Below are positions 32,675 through 41,216 of a DNA stretch of 64,000 nt, in pieces. The stretch covers positions 515,835 to 579,834 of the forward strand of contig NZ_RPFW01000005.1 of the NCBI RefSeq assembly GCF_007827045.1, in the 5' to 3' direction. A model generated the notes under the pieces. It searched no databases and was not told the DNA's origin. It saw only the letters and a program-made list of their open reading frames with translations. Source of the stretch: Trebonia kvetii. GTDB lineage: Bacteria > Actinomycetota > Actinomycetes > Streptosporangiales > Streptosporangiaceae. The first letter of the stretch is position 1; every line of letters starts with the position of its first letter. The position numbers were made by a program, and so were the translations under genes.

Positions 32675-34522
32675 ATGTCCCGAACATCCCGTCGCCGCCT
32701 CGTGGTGGCCGCCACCGCGCCCGCCGTGCTGGCGCTGACCGCGGGCGGCTTCCTGCTCGCCCACGGCGCCAAGGCGAACAACACCATCGCGGTCAGCACC
32801 ACCGCGAACAACGCCATCGCGATCAAAGTCAACGCGGCCGACGTGCTCCGCACGGTGCCTGGCATCGCGGACGGCCTCAACACGTCGGTCTACGACGGTC
32901 ACCTCAACGACAGCGCGAGCACGACGGCGGTCGCCCGCGCGGGCATCGGCGCGCTGCGCTATCCCGGAGGCTCCATCGCCGACGCCTACAGCTGGCAGAC
33001 GAACACGATGGTCGTCAACGGTGGGGGCTACGCGAATCCGAGCAACGGGTTCGACGACTTCATGGGCATCGCACGGAAAGTCGGCGCGAGCCCGATCATC
33101 ACGGTGAACTACGGCTCGGGCACGGCGGCCGAGGCGGCGGCGTGGGTGAAGTACGCGAACGTCACGAAGAAGTACCGGATCAAGTACTGGGAGCTGGGCA
33201 ACGAGATCCCCGGCGACGGGACCTACGGCGCCCAGTGGGAGTACAACACGAAGCCGAAGGGCGCGACGGCCTACGCGGACAATATCGCGGACTACATCAC
33301 CCAGATGAAGGCCGCCGACCCGGGCATCAAGGTCGGCGCGGTGCTCACCCTGTACAACAGCTGGCCGGACGGGCTGGTGGCGTCCGCGTACGGCGACACG
33401 GCGGACTGGAACACCACGGTACTCAAGAAAGACGGCCCGAAGCTCGACTTCGTGATCCTGCACTACTACCCGACCTCGAAGAACGAGTCGGGCCTACTCG
33501 CGCAGTACCGCAGTATCGCGACGATCGTGAAGCACACGCGGGCCGAGATCAAGCAGTACGCGGGCAGCAACGCCGCGAACATCCAGATCATGATCACCGA
33601 AACCGACTCGGACTTCGAATTCGACTCCGTCCCGTCGGCGCTGTTCGCCGTGGACACCTACCTGACCTTCCTGCGGAACGGCGTCGACAACATCGACTGG
33701 TGGGACCTGCACAACGGCCCCGGCTCGACCAGCACCAGACTGGCCGACGGCTCCACGGAGTACGGCGACGGGGGCATCCTCGCAAGCGGCGGCTGCGCCG
33801 GCGGCGGCACTGGCGCCGTCTGCGAGCCAGCGGCGAACACGCCGTTTCCCGCGTACTACGGCCTGCAGGCGGTTTCCCGATTCGCCTCGCGGGGCGCCAA
33901 GATGATCGGCGTCACGAGCTCGAACGCGATGGTTACCGCCTACGCGGTCAAGACCGCCAGCGGCACGAACCTCATGCTGGTGAACCACAGCCCGCGCAAC
34001 AGCGAGCCTGTCAGCATCGGCTACGCCGGGTTCAAGCCGACGAGCGTCACCTCCGCACTGCAGTTCAGCGACGCGCACCCGAAGCTCAGAGCGCTCAGCC
34101 GGGCGAGCGCGCGCGGCCTGACCCTCCCCGCCTACTCCATCACGGTCCTGAAGCTCTCCGGATCCAGCCCGCGAGCGAGTCACCTGACGGCTTGGATGTT
34201 CAGGTCCCGTATTCCGTCGGCGTTGTGGTGTGCCTGCGGCCGGAGGGGAGTGTCCACCGCATTATGCCCGGTTCCGGCTGCTCTACCCGCCAGCCAGGTG
34301 CCTGCTTGCACCTATGGTGTCGCCGGCATTTCGGTGCCAGGTTGCACTGGCAGGTGGGGCCGTCCGGGTGCGGCGTGGTGTGGTCGACGTCGCAGTGGAC
34401 GGCCTGGGCGAGGCAGCCGGGCGCGGTGCAGGTGGCGTTGCGGGCGCGGACCAGATGCCGCAGGCCACGGCTTGGCAGATACTGGTCCTCGGCGCTCGTG
34501 TGGTCGCAGTCGCCTTCGGTAA
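32675..34522 (+). CDS. secreted clan GH-A glycoside hydrolase (arabinofuranosidase-like) with aberrant C terminus
   Basis: 615-residue frame. A signal peptide (RTSRRRLVVAATAPAVLALTAGG) precedes a TIM-barrel enzyme with the acid/base Glu-177 in YWELGNE and nucleophile Glu-309 in IMITETDSD, the GH-A pattern closest to alpha-L-arabinofuranosidase (GH51-like) proteins. A beta-sandwich ends at LPAYSITVLKLSG (about 496), where homologues stop. The last about 119 residues are Cys/Arg/Gly/Trp-rich and read antisense through the end of the HNH gene, so the native stop appears lost. It probably removes side chains from arabinoxylan alongside the expansin. The enzyme body is intact. Confidence 0.82.
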   Translation: MSRTSRRRLVVAATAPAVLALTAGGFLLAHGAKANNTIAVSTTANNAIAIKVNAADVLRTVPGIADGLNTSVYDGHLNDSASTTAVARAGIGALRYPGGSIADAYSWQTNTMVVNGGGYANPSNGFDDFMGIARKVGASPIITVNYGSGTAAEAAAWVKYANVTKKYRIKYWELGNEIPGDGTYGAQWEYNTKPKGATAYADNIADYITQMKAADPGIKVGAVLTLYNSWPDGLVASAYGDTADWNTTVLKKDGPKLDFVILHYYPTSKNESGLLAQYRSIATIVKHTRAEIKQYAGSNAANIQIMITETDSDFEFDSVPSALFAVDTYLTFLRNGVDNIDWWDLHNGPGSTSTRLADGSTEYGDGGILASGGCAGGGTGAVCEPAANTPFPAYYGLQAVSRFASRGAKMIGVTSSNAMVTAYAVKTASGTNLMLVNHSPRNSEPVSIGYAGFKPTSVTSALQFSDAHPKLRALSRASARGLTLPAYSITVLKLSGSSPRASHLTAWMFRSRIPSALWCACGRRGVSTALCPVPAALPASQVPACTYGVAGISVPGCTGRWGRPGAAWCGRRRSGRPGRGSRARCRWRCGRGPDAAGHGLADTGPRRSCGRSRLR

Positions 34523-36155
34523 TGGGGCGGAAGGTGACGTTGAGCCGGCGGAAGAGTAGTGCTAGCCGGGCGCCGGCATCCGGAGGCGGGTGCGCGGGCT
34601 GACCGCGCTCCGTCGGCTGGCCGGGCTGGCCGGGCTGCGTGGTGGGTCTGCTGTCGGCGACGAAGTTTGCGAGCCAGGAATGCTGGCCGCGGGCGCAGGC
34701 GTGGGCGACGGCGGTGCCGTCGGAGCCGGTGATCGTGACGCACCAGCGGGTTGCGGGGTGGCGGGCGGCGGCGCGGGTGATGTCGCGGGTTTCGGCGGCG
34801 TCGAGCAGGCCGTGCGGGCCGGCCTGGGCGGGGGCGGTCGACCAGCCGAGGTGGGTGCCGATGGGGACGATGAGGTTGACCAGCGCCTGGACCGGAGCCC
34901 GGTCCGGGACCGGGCCTGCGTCTGGGTCTGTGACCGGGCCTGGGCCTGGGCTTGAGGCCGGGTCTGGGCGGGAGCCGGGCGGCCGGCTGCCGCGTTGCGC
35001 CGGACAGTGCCGCTGCGGTTGTGCGCTGCCGGACGCGGGCGGGGGACCGGCGGGATCACCCGCCGACGGATCACCTGCGGGCGTATTGCCTGCGGGCGAA
35101 TTGCCGGCGGCCGGGGTGCCGGCGCGGATGAGGCCGAGCGGGTCGCGGCCCTGGGTGAGCTCGGCCAGCACGCGGACCCGCAGCGCGCCGAGGGTGCCCT
35201 CGATCCCGGCGGTGCGCAGCCGTGCCGCGATCGCGTCGATGTGGGCCTTGGACGCCAGGGCGCTGGCGGTGTCCATCTCCCGGGCGGCCAGGGAGGCGTT
35301 GCCGGACATCTCGCGGCGCACCTCGACCCGGGCGCTGGTCCGCCGTTCGCGTTCCTTGCGTGCCCGGACCGCCTGCGGGGCGAGCCGCATCTCCAAGGCG
35401 GCGGCCTTGCGGGCCAGCTGCTCGACCCGCTTTTCGATCGCGTACGCGGCGAGCATCTCATCGGCAGCCGCGATGTCGGCGTCGCTGAGGCTGGCGGTGT
35501 AATCGGAAATCACCGCCGCGCGGCGGGCGTCGATCAGGCCGCTGGCCAGCGCGGCAAGGGTGGCGGGCAGCCGGGCGGTCAGCTGCCGAGCGGTGTCGAT
35601 CCTGGCTGCCGCCTCGCAGCCGCTGATCCGCAGCTCGGCGGCCAGTTCTTCACCGGGGAACTCCCCGGCCCGGCAGTGCACCGGCACACCGCGCGCGGTC
35701 GCGGCGGCGAGCTGCGCCTCACGGCGGCGGCCGAACTCCGCGATCACCAGTGCCTGCCGCCATGCCTCCCGATTGGCCAGCCGCTGCGAGGCGCGCAGCA
35801 CCCCGGTCAGCTGGTCATCATCGAGGCGGCCCAGGTCACCGGTCACCTGCTCGGCAAGCGCGGCGAGCACCGGGCCCGGCCGCAGCACGTCCGCCGCGGC
35901 GTCCTGCCCGAACTGCTGGCCGGGCGACTGCCCGCCCAGCCCGTCCGGCCCGCACATCGCGGCAAGCAGCTCCGGGTCAACGTCCGTGGCCTCGCCCAGG
36001 CTGATGCTCAGCCCCGGGGAAGGCTCGCGCTGCGGCGGGACCGGATCGCGTCCCGCCGCGATCTCCCGATCAAGCCACGCCGTCCAATCATCGAAGTCCG
36101 AGTCGGCGCCAGGGCCGGGACCGTGAAGGGGATCCGGCGACACGGACTCGCTCAT
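34200..36155 (-). CDS. 13E12-repeat (DUF222) HNH endonuclease-family protein
   Basis: 651 residues. The DUF222 domain spans about 70-370 (LAEQVTGDLGRLDDDQLTGVLRASQRLANREAWRQALVIAEFGRR), a long Pro/Ala/Gly-rich linker with repeated GNTPAGDP units follows, and the HNH nuclease motif CDVDHTTPHPDGPTCQCNLAPKCRRHHRCKQ closes the protein. ATG 36155 is preceded by AAGGAGG at eight bases. In mycobacteria this family is repeated and linked to mobile REP13E12 elements. Its 3' end overlaps the run-on tail of the glycoside hydrolase by 323 bp, suggesting that its arrival cut off that gene. Target DNA is unknown. Confidence 0.9.
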   Translation of the reverse strand: MSESVSPDPLHGPGPGADSDFDDWTAWLDREIAAGRDPVPPQREPSPGLSISLGEATDVDPELLAAMCGPDGLGGQSPGQQFGQDAAADVLRPGPVLAALAEQVTGDLGRLDDDQLTGVLRASQRLANREAWRQALVIAEFGRRREAQLAAATARGVPVHCRAGEFPGEELAAELRISGCEAAARIDTARQLTARLPATLAALASGLIDARRAAVISDYTASLSDADIAAADEMLAAYAIEKRVEQLARKAAALEMRLAPQAVRARKERERRTSARVEVRREMSGNASLAAREMDTASALASKAHIDAIAARLRTAGIEGTLGALRVRVLAELTQGRDPLGLIRAGTPAAGNSPAGNTPAGDPSAGDPAGPPPASGSAQPQRHCPAQRGSRPPGSRPDPASSPGPGPVTDPDAGPVPDRAPVQALVNLIVPIGTHLGWSTAPAQAGPHGLLDAAETRDITRAAARHPATRWCVTITGSDGTAVAHACARGQHSWLANFVADSRPTTQPGQPGQPTERGQPAHPPPDAGARLALLFRRLNVTFRPITEGDCDHTSAEDQYLPSRGLRHLVRARNATCTAPGCLAQAVHCDVDHTTPHPDGPTCQCNLAPKCRRHHRCKQAPGWRVEQPEPGIMRWTLPSGRRHTTTPTEYGT

Positions 36156-36410
36156 CAGCCGGACCTCCTTCCGAACACCCATGGCTTCATCACTATCTGT
36201 GCGAACAGTCTAGCGAACGCAACCGACATTCCGAAGGAGACACGGCGCGAGTTTTCAAGAACTTTCCAAGTCGACTTCAGCCGCCCGCCACCCACCCTGG
36301 CGGACATCGGGCGCACCACCCTCCCGTCGAGCCCTTGCCGGCCCTGGAACTGGTGACTGTCCCTGGTACGCTCGCCGCCTCTGCACCGCTCGGGGAGATG
36401 GAGGACGACC

Positions 36411-37427
36411 ATGGCAGCCAGCGGGACACCAGCAAGCTCGGGAGGCGGACAGGCGCAGTGGGATCCAAGCCAGCCTGTCTTCGTGGAGGAAGTGGCGGGT
36501 TCCGACCGCCCCGCGGCGTACTACCTGGCGGAGTCGCGCGACGGCCTGTACGTGCCGTACGTGGTGCGCACGCCCGCTGACGAGGGGCGGTTCCCGTTCG
36601 TCTTCCTCGCCTACGGCAACGGCGGGGGCGGGATCGGCTGGCTGCGGCAATGGATGCGAACCCGGCCGTACATCATGGAGCGACTTCTCGAGGTCGGCTA
36701 CGCATGCGGGTGGGGGCGGTACCGCACGGAGGTCGACCTCGGCTTCGACCGCGGGGGCCCGCTCATAGTCGACGCGCGGCAGGGCATGGAGGTCATGAGC
36801 CGCTCGCCTCTTGAGTTCGAGGACGAGCTGGCCATCCTCGGTCACGTCGCCAGGCACCCGCAGGTGGACGCGGACCGTCTTGGGCACGTGGGCGTCAGCC
36901 ACGCAGGCGAGATGCTGTTCAAACTGGCGTACCGGCACAGCGGAATCCTGCGGGCGGGTGTCGCCTGCGAGCCTGCCAACCACGAGTTCCTCGGCCTCGC
37001 GATGGGCGACGTCGCGCCGGTCAGCGAGCAGACCGGGATACGGGACTTCGAGGACATGCAGATGCGGGATGCGGCGCGGGTGAGGGCACGCACCGACCTT
37101 CCGCTCGCGCGCGAGCGCATCGCGCCGATCAGCCTGCCGATCCTGGTCATGGGGCGCGACGGCGACCACCTCCAGGGGATCTTCCGCCTCAGTTACGAGC
37201 TCCTGCGAGAGAGCGGGAAGGAGACCGAGTGGGTGTCCTGGGACCACCCGCTGCACGGCTACATCTTCCCGACGACCGGCCAGGCGACAGACCAGGCCGC
37301 CGACCAGACGACCAGCCAGGCCGGCGGGGCAGCAGCCGACCCTGACCAGATCCAGCAGCAGGCCATCGACGGGATCATCGACTTCCTCGACCGGCACCTA
37401 AAACCGGCAGCTGAAACCGGCACCTGA
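36411..37427 (+). CDS. alpha/beta-hydrolase fold protein
   Basis: 338 residues. FPFVFLAYGNGGGGIGWLRQW is the oxyanion-type loop, LGHVGVSHAGEMLFKLAY holds the presumed nucleophile Ser, LPILVMGRDGDHLQG the Asp and WDHPLHGYIF the His. This order suggests an esterase or dienelactone-hydrolase-like enzyme. The segment GQATDQAADQTTSQAGGAAADPDQ near the C terminus is a low-complexity insertion. ATG 36411 follows GGAGG at six bases. Just downstream lies a truncated acyl-CoA synthetase; whether the two were once an operon is unknown. Confidence 0.8.
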   Translation: MAASGTPASSGGGQAQWDPSQPVFVEEVAGSDRPAAYYLAESRDGLYVPYVVRTPADEGRFPFVFLAYGNGGGGIGWLRQWMRTRPYIMERLLEVGYACGWGRYRTEVDLGFDRGGPLIVDARQGMEVMSRSPLEFEDELAILGHVARHPQVDADRLGHVGVSHAGEMLFKLAYRHSGILRAGVACEPANHEFLGLAMGDVAPVSEQTGIRDFEDMQMRDAARVRARTDLPLARERIAPISLPILVMGRDGDHLQGIFRLSYELLRESGKETEWVSWDHPLHGYIFPTTGQATDQAADQTTSQAGGAAADPDQIQQQAIDGIIDFLDRHLKPAAETGT

Positions 37428-37488
37428 AACCGGCACCTGAAGCAGCCCTACCCGTGACCGTCCGGAGCGCCGGCTAGATGACGGGCAG

Positions 37489-38217
37489 CAGCGCCGCGCG
37501 CTCGGTTCGCCGATCTCGGAGACGGTGATGATCAGGGCGCAGGAGGTGTTCGGCGCGGACCTCGCGCAGAGCTACGGGCTCACCGAGACGATCGGCGTCA
37601 CCACCATCCTGCCGCCGTCGGACCACGTCGCGGGCAACGGCAACCGGCTGCGGTCCGCGGGCCGCGCGGTGCCTGGCATCGAGATCGAAATCGTCGACCC
37701 GGAGACCGGCGCCGACGTCCCCGCCGACGAGGTCGGCGAGATCTGCACCCGCGGGCCCTCGGTGACCGGTGCCTACTGGCGGCGGCCGAAGGAGTCAGCG
37801 GAGTCGTTCTGGCCGGGCGCCTGGTTCAAGACGGGCGACGCCGGCTACCTGGACGCCGACGGCTACGTGTTCATCATGGACCGCATCAAGGACCTGCTGA
37901 TGTCTGGCGGTGAGAACATCTATCCGGCCGAGGTGGAGAACGCCATCATGGCGCACCCCGCCGTGCAGGAGACCGCCGTCATCGGCATCCCGTCGGAGAA
38001 GTGGGGCGAGACGCCGCTCGCGGTGGTGGTGCCCAAGGCGGGCATGACCCTCGGCGAGGACGAGCTGATCGCCTTCACCCGCGAACGGCTCGCGCACTAC
38101 AAGTGCCCGACCGCCGTCCAGTTCACCGACGCGCTGCCGCGCAGCCCCTCGGGCAAGGTGCTCAAGCGCGAGCTGCGCGCCCCCTGGTGGGAGGGACACG
38201 GCAGGAAGGTCGGCTGA
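37489..38217 (+). pseudogene. acyl-CoA synthetase (AMP-binding) C-terminal fragment
   Basis: Homology begins at LGSPISETV and runs through QSYGLTET (motif region), GEICTRGPSVTGAYWRRP, WFKTGDAGYLDADGYVFIMDRIKDLLMSGGENIYPAEVE and the catalytic Lys in PRSPSGKVLKREL. These are the last about 240 residues of a roughly 520-residue ligase; the N-terminal ATP-binding half is absent, and a stop codon at 37476 closes the frame upstream. GTG 37525 could restart translation, but the product would lack the P-loop-like STGxTG motif and be unable to form the acyl-adenylate. It looks like a deletion remnant. Confidence 0.85.
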
Positions 38218-38245
38218 CGCCACCCTTGCCGATGCCCCGCGGGCG

Positions 38246-38848
38246 TTACCTCGCGCCAACGATGCGCAGCGCCATGTCGGCGTAGGCGGCCGCGATCTCG
38301 CCGGCCGTGAACCCGCCCGGGTGGTACCACCGGGTGATGTCCACCCCGAGCGAGACGATCGCCAGCGCGGGCATCCGGGCGTCGGCGAGGTCGAAGCTGC
38401 CGTCGCCGATGCCACGCTCGATGATCCCCCGGAACGTCCCCTCGATCTGGCGCCGCGCGGCGTGGATCTCGGCGTAGTGCTCCCGCGTCAGCGCCGCGAG
38501 CTCGTAGTTGATGACCCGCGCGGAGGTGTGCGAGCGCACGTGGAACTCCGCGAAGGCGTAGACGGTCGCGCGCAGCTGCCCGGCCGGCGGCGGCTCCGGG
38601 TCTGCCGCATCGAGGGCGGCCTTGAGCGCGGCGAGCACCTCCTCGTGGCCGCGCCGCGCGATCTCGTAGAGCAGCTCCTCCTTGGACGCGTGGTGCACGT
38701 AAAGCGCGGCAGGCGACATGCCCGCCGCCGCGGCGATGTCGCGGGTGGTGGTGGCGTGATACCCGCGCTCGGCGAAGGCGCTGATGGCCGCGGCGAGCAG
38801 CCGTGCCCGGGTCGTCTCGGCCCTGGAAGTCTCCTGCGGTGCGGCCAT
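38246..38848 (-). CDS. TetR-family transcriptional regulator
   Basis: 200 residues. RARLLAAAISAFAERGYHATTTRDIAAAAGMSPAALYVHHASKEELLYEIARRG is the TetR HTH, close to KstR-type lipid regulators; the ligand domain follows (VYAFAEFHVRSHTSARVINYELAALTREHYAEIHAAR). ATG 38848 is 9 bp after the stop of the tandem HxlR gene, so the two form an operon. Context (acyl-CoA synthetase and thiolase remnants) suggests a fatty-acid or acyl-CoA responsive repressor. Confidence 0.92.
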   Translation of the reverse strand: MAAPQETSRAETTRARLLAAAISAFAERGYHATTTRDIAAAAGMSPAALYVHHASKEELLYEIARRGHEEVLAALKAALDAADPEPPPAGQLRATVYAFAEFHVRSHTSARVINYELAALTREHYAEIHAARRQIEGTFRGIIERGIGDGSFDLADARMPALAIVSLGVDITRWYHPGGFTAGEIAAAYADMALRIVGAR

Positions 38849-38856
38849 CGGCCGCT

Positions 38857-39819
38857 TCAGTCCTCGGGACCGATCTGGATGTCGACCCCGTTGAGCACGG
38901 CGCCGCACTGGTCGCAGGCGAGCACCCCGTGGAAGGCGCTGCCGCAGGCGCGGTGGACGATGCTGACGGCGGGCCCGCGCTCGGAGCCAAGCCATCGCTC
39001 GGACCACGCGATCGCGGTGGCGATCACCGGGAAGAAGGCGAGACCCTTCGCGGTCAGCCGGTACTCGGCCCAGTCGGGCCGCGGCGCCCGCTGCACCTGC
39101 TCGAGTATGCCGTGCGCGCACAGCGAGCTCAGCCGGTCGGACAGCAGGCCAGGGGGCACCGCGAGCAGCGTCTGGAAGTCGGTGAACCGGCGCACGCCAA
39201 GGAACGCCGCCCCGACCAGAGCCGATGACCAGCGGTTGCCGAACACCGCCATCGTGTCGGGGTAGAAGCTGTGCTCGACGGCCGTACGGCGCGAGTCAGA
39301 GCGCCGCCTGGTGGTGGTCTCAGGCACCGACTCGCGCCAGCCGCCGGACGGCCCCCAGGCCGACTTGAGGTCGCGCGGCCCTGTCGTGGCGTGGCAGTGC
39401 GAGCAGGTGAGCACGGGCAGGAAGTCATGGCCGCAGGTCTTGTGGTGCAGCGGCGGCGTGGCATAGGCGTGGTGCGTCACCTGGGCGCGCTCCCAGCCCC
39501 AGATCGAGACCAGGATCGGCCACGTCGACCGGCCGCGTTCGGTAAGCACGTACTCCGAGCGGACCGGGTGCTGCTGGTAGACCCGCTTGTCGACGAGCTG
39601 TGCGCGGGCCAGCGTGTCCAGCCGGGCGGTGAGCACCGCGTGCGAGATAGGCAGCGCGGCACGGAACTCGGAGTACCGGGTGAGGCCCTGCAACATGAGC
39701 CGCAGCAGGAACAGTGACCACTCGTCGCCAAGCAGCCCGAACCCGCGGGCCAGTGCGTTGGGCACGGGCTCGCCGCGGGCGGCCGTCGGGTCCGCTTCGG
39801 CCCTGTCTGCGGTGGTCAC
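38857..39819 (-). CDS. tandem HxlR-type winged-helix regulator (two HTH domains in one chain)
   Basis: 320 residues made of two HxlR copies. Copy 1 is NALARGFGLLGDEWSLFLLRLMLQGLTRYSEFRAALPISHAVLTARLDTLARAQLVDKRVYQQHPVRSEYVLTERG; copy 2 is DTMAVFGNRWSSALVGAAFLGVRRFTDFQTLLAVPPGLLSDRLSSLCAHGILEQV...EYRLTAKG. Each is followed by a CGH/CxxC pair (TCGHDFLPVLTCSHCHA and ACGSAFHGVLACDQCGA) that could bind zinc. HxlR proteins normally dimerise, so this is a single-chain dimer. GTG 39819 is the chosen start. It is co-transcribed with the TetR gene. Confidence 0.85.
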   Translation of the reverse strand: MTTADRAEADPTAARGEPVPNALARGFGLLGDEWSLFLLRLMLQGLTRYSEFRAALPISHAVLTARLDTLARAQLVDKRVYQQHPVRSEYVLTERGRSTWPILVSIWGWERAQVTHHAYATPPLHHKTCGHDFLPVLTCSHCHATTGPRDLKSAWGPSGGWRESVPETTTRRRSDSRRTAVEHSFYPDTMAVFGNRWSSALVGAAFLGVRRFTDFQTLLAVPPGLLSDRLSSLCAHGILEQVQRAPRPDWAEYRLTAKGLAFFPVIATAIAWSERWLGSERGPAVSIVHRACGSAFHGVLACDQCGAVLNGVDIQIGPED

Positions 39820-39933
39820 GCTTAGCAGGATACGGCCGCCCGGCGTTCCAGGGAGGCATCCCCTGCGGGCGCTGCCATTGAAGTGACTCTGTTTGTTGGA
39901 GTAATGTGAACCGCGACGGCAACCGGGACAGCA

Positions 39934-40131
39934 TGGAGCGGCATCGACACCGAACGAGTCAACGTGCACGGCGGCGCGGTCGCCGTCGGGCACCCGCTTG
40001 GCGCAAGCGGCGGCATCCTGCTCGCCAACGCACTCGAACTGCTCGGCCGCCACGGCGGCAGGTACGCGCTGCTCGTCATCCCCGCGGCCCTCGGCGTCTC
40101 GATGGCCATGGTGGCGGAGAGGCTGGGCTGA
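39934..40131 (+). pseudogene. thiolase C-terminal remnant
   Basis: In the frame ending at TGA 40129-40131 the sequence WSGIDTERVNVHGGAVAVGHPLGASGGILLANALELLGRHGGRYALL is the C-terminal block of acetyl-CoA acetyltransferases (the VNxHGGAxAxGHPxGASG motif). Only 65 residues remain of about 390; a TGA at 39907 closes the frame upstream. The stop overlaps the ATG of the following dehydrogenase (TGATG), a relic of an operon from which the thiolase body was deleted. Confidence 0.85.
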
Positions 40132-41201
40132 TGGCGTACCGGGTCGTGCAGTGGGCCACCGGGGCGATGGGCAAGGCGGTGCTGCGCACGGTCATCGACC
40201 ACCCGGGCACCGAACTGGTCGGTGTCTACACCTACAGCGACCGCAAGGCGGGCCGCGACGCAGGCGAGCTGGCGGGGCGTCCCGCCACCGGCGTGCTCGC
40301 CACCAACGACGTGGCCGAGATCCTGGCCCTCGACGCGGACGTGGTGGTGCATGCCGGGCGCATCGGCCCCTACGGCAGCCACGACGCGGACTTCATCCGG
40401 CTGCTCGAGTCGGGCAAGAACGTCATCACCATCAACGGCTACAGCCATCCCGCCCACTGGTCTGGAGATAGTACCGAACGGTTGCGTGCCGCCTGCGACA
40501 CCGGCGGCACCACCCTGATGGCGGCCGGCCTCAACCCGGGCTTCATCGCCGAGCAGATCGCCACCGTGGCCACCGGCGTCTGCGCGTCGGTGGAGCACAT
40601 CGAGATCACCGAGGCCGCCGACGCGACCGAGGTGCGCGACCCCGCCTACCTGTTCGGTGCGCTCGGCTTCGGCGCCGCCCCGGCGGCCTTCGACCCCAAC
40701 GACGCCACCCAGGGGCCCGCCGTCTTCCTGAACGGGATGTACACCGAGACGCTCGCGGCGGTCGCCCTCCGCATGGGGATGGACCTGGAGCGGGTGGAGA
40801 CCGAGCACGTGGTCCACCCGGCCACCGCCGACATCGAACTGCACGCGGGTGTCATCCGCGAGGGCACGGTCAGCCACACCAACTGGCGCTGGCACGGCAT
40901 CGCAGGCTGCAAGCGGCGCCTGACCATGTCCATCCACTGGTACGCGGAGACCGCGCACCTGGACGACCCGCACCCGCCGCTCTGGACGGTCAAGGTCACC
41001 GGGCACCCGGGCATCGAGATTGCGGTCCGGGTGGTCAAACACCCCGACGACCGTTCCCGGATGGGCGCGGAGCAGTACGCCGTGGCCGGCCAGGTGATCA
41101 ACGCCATCCCGTACGTGGTGGCAGCCAAGCCGGGCCTGCTGACCCGCCCGGTCGCCACCCCCGCCCGCGACCACTACCCGACGTTCACCCCGGCCGGCTA
41201 G
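40131..41201 (+). CDS. dihydrodipicolinate-reductase-like NAD(P)H-dependent dehydrogenase
   Basis: 356 residues. MAYRVVQWATGAMGKAVLRTVIDHPGTELVGVYTYSDRKAGRDAGELAG is the Rossmann start of the DapB N-terminal/2,4-diaminopentanoate dehydrogenase-like family; VVVHAGRIGPYGSHDADFIRLLESGKNVITINGYSHPA and TLMAAGLNPGFIAEQIATVA follow. Substrates in this family are amines or ketones; none can be named here. The ATG overlaps the stop of the thiolase remnant, so it may now lack its original promoter and rely on readthrough. Confidence 0.85.
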   Translation: MAYRVVQWATGAMGKAVLRTVIDHPGTELVGVYTYSDRKAGRDAGELAGRPATGVLATNDVAEILALDADVVVHAGRIGPYGSHDADFIRLLESGKNVITINGYSHPAHWSGDSTERLRAACDTGGTTLMAAGLNPGFIAEQIATVATGVCASVEHIEITEAADATEVRDPAYLFGALGFGAAPAAFDPNDATQGPAVFLNGMYTETLAAVALRMGMDLERVETEHVVHPATADIELHAGVIREGTVSHTNWRWHGIAGCKRRLTMSIHWYAETAHLDDPHPPLWTVKVTGHPGIEIAVRVVKHPDDRSRMGAEQYAVAGQVINAIPYVVAAKPGLLTRPVATPARDHYPTFTPAG

Positions 41202-41216
41202 GCCAGCCCCGGCGGG

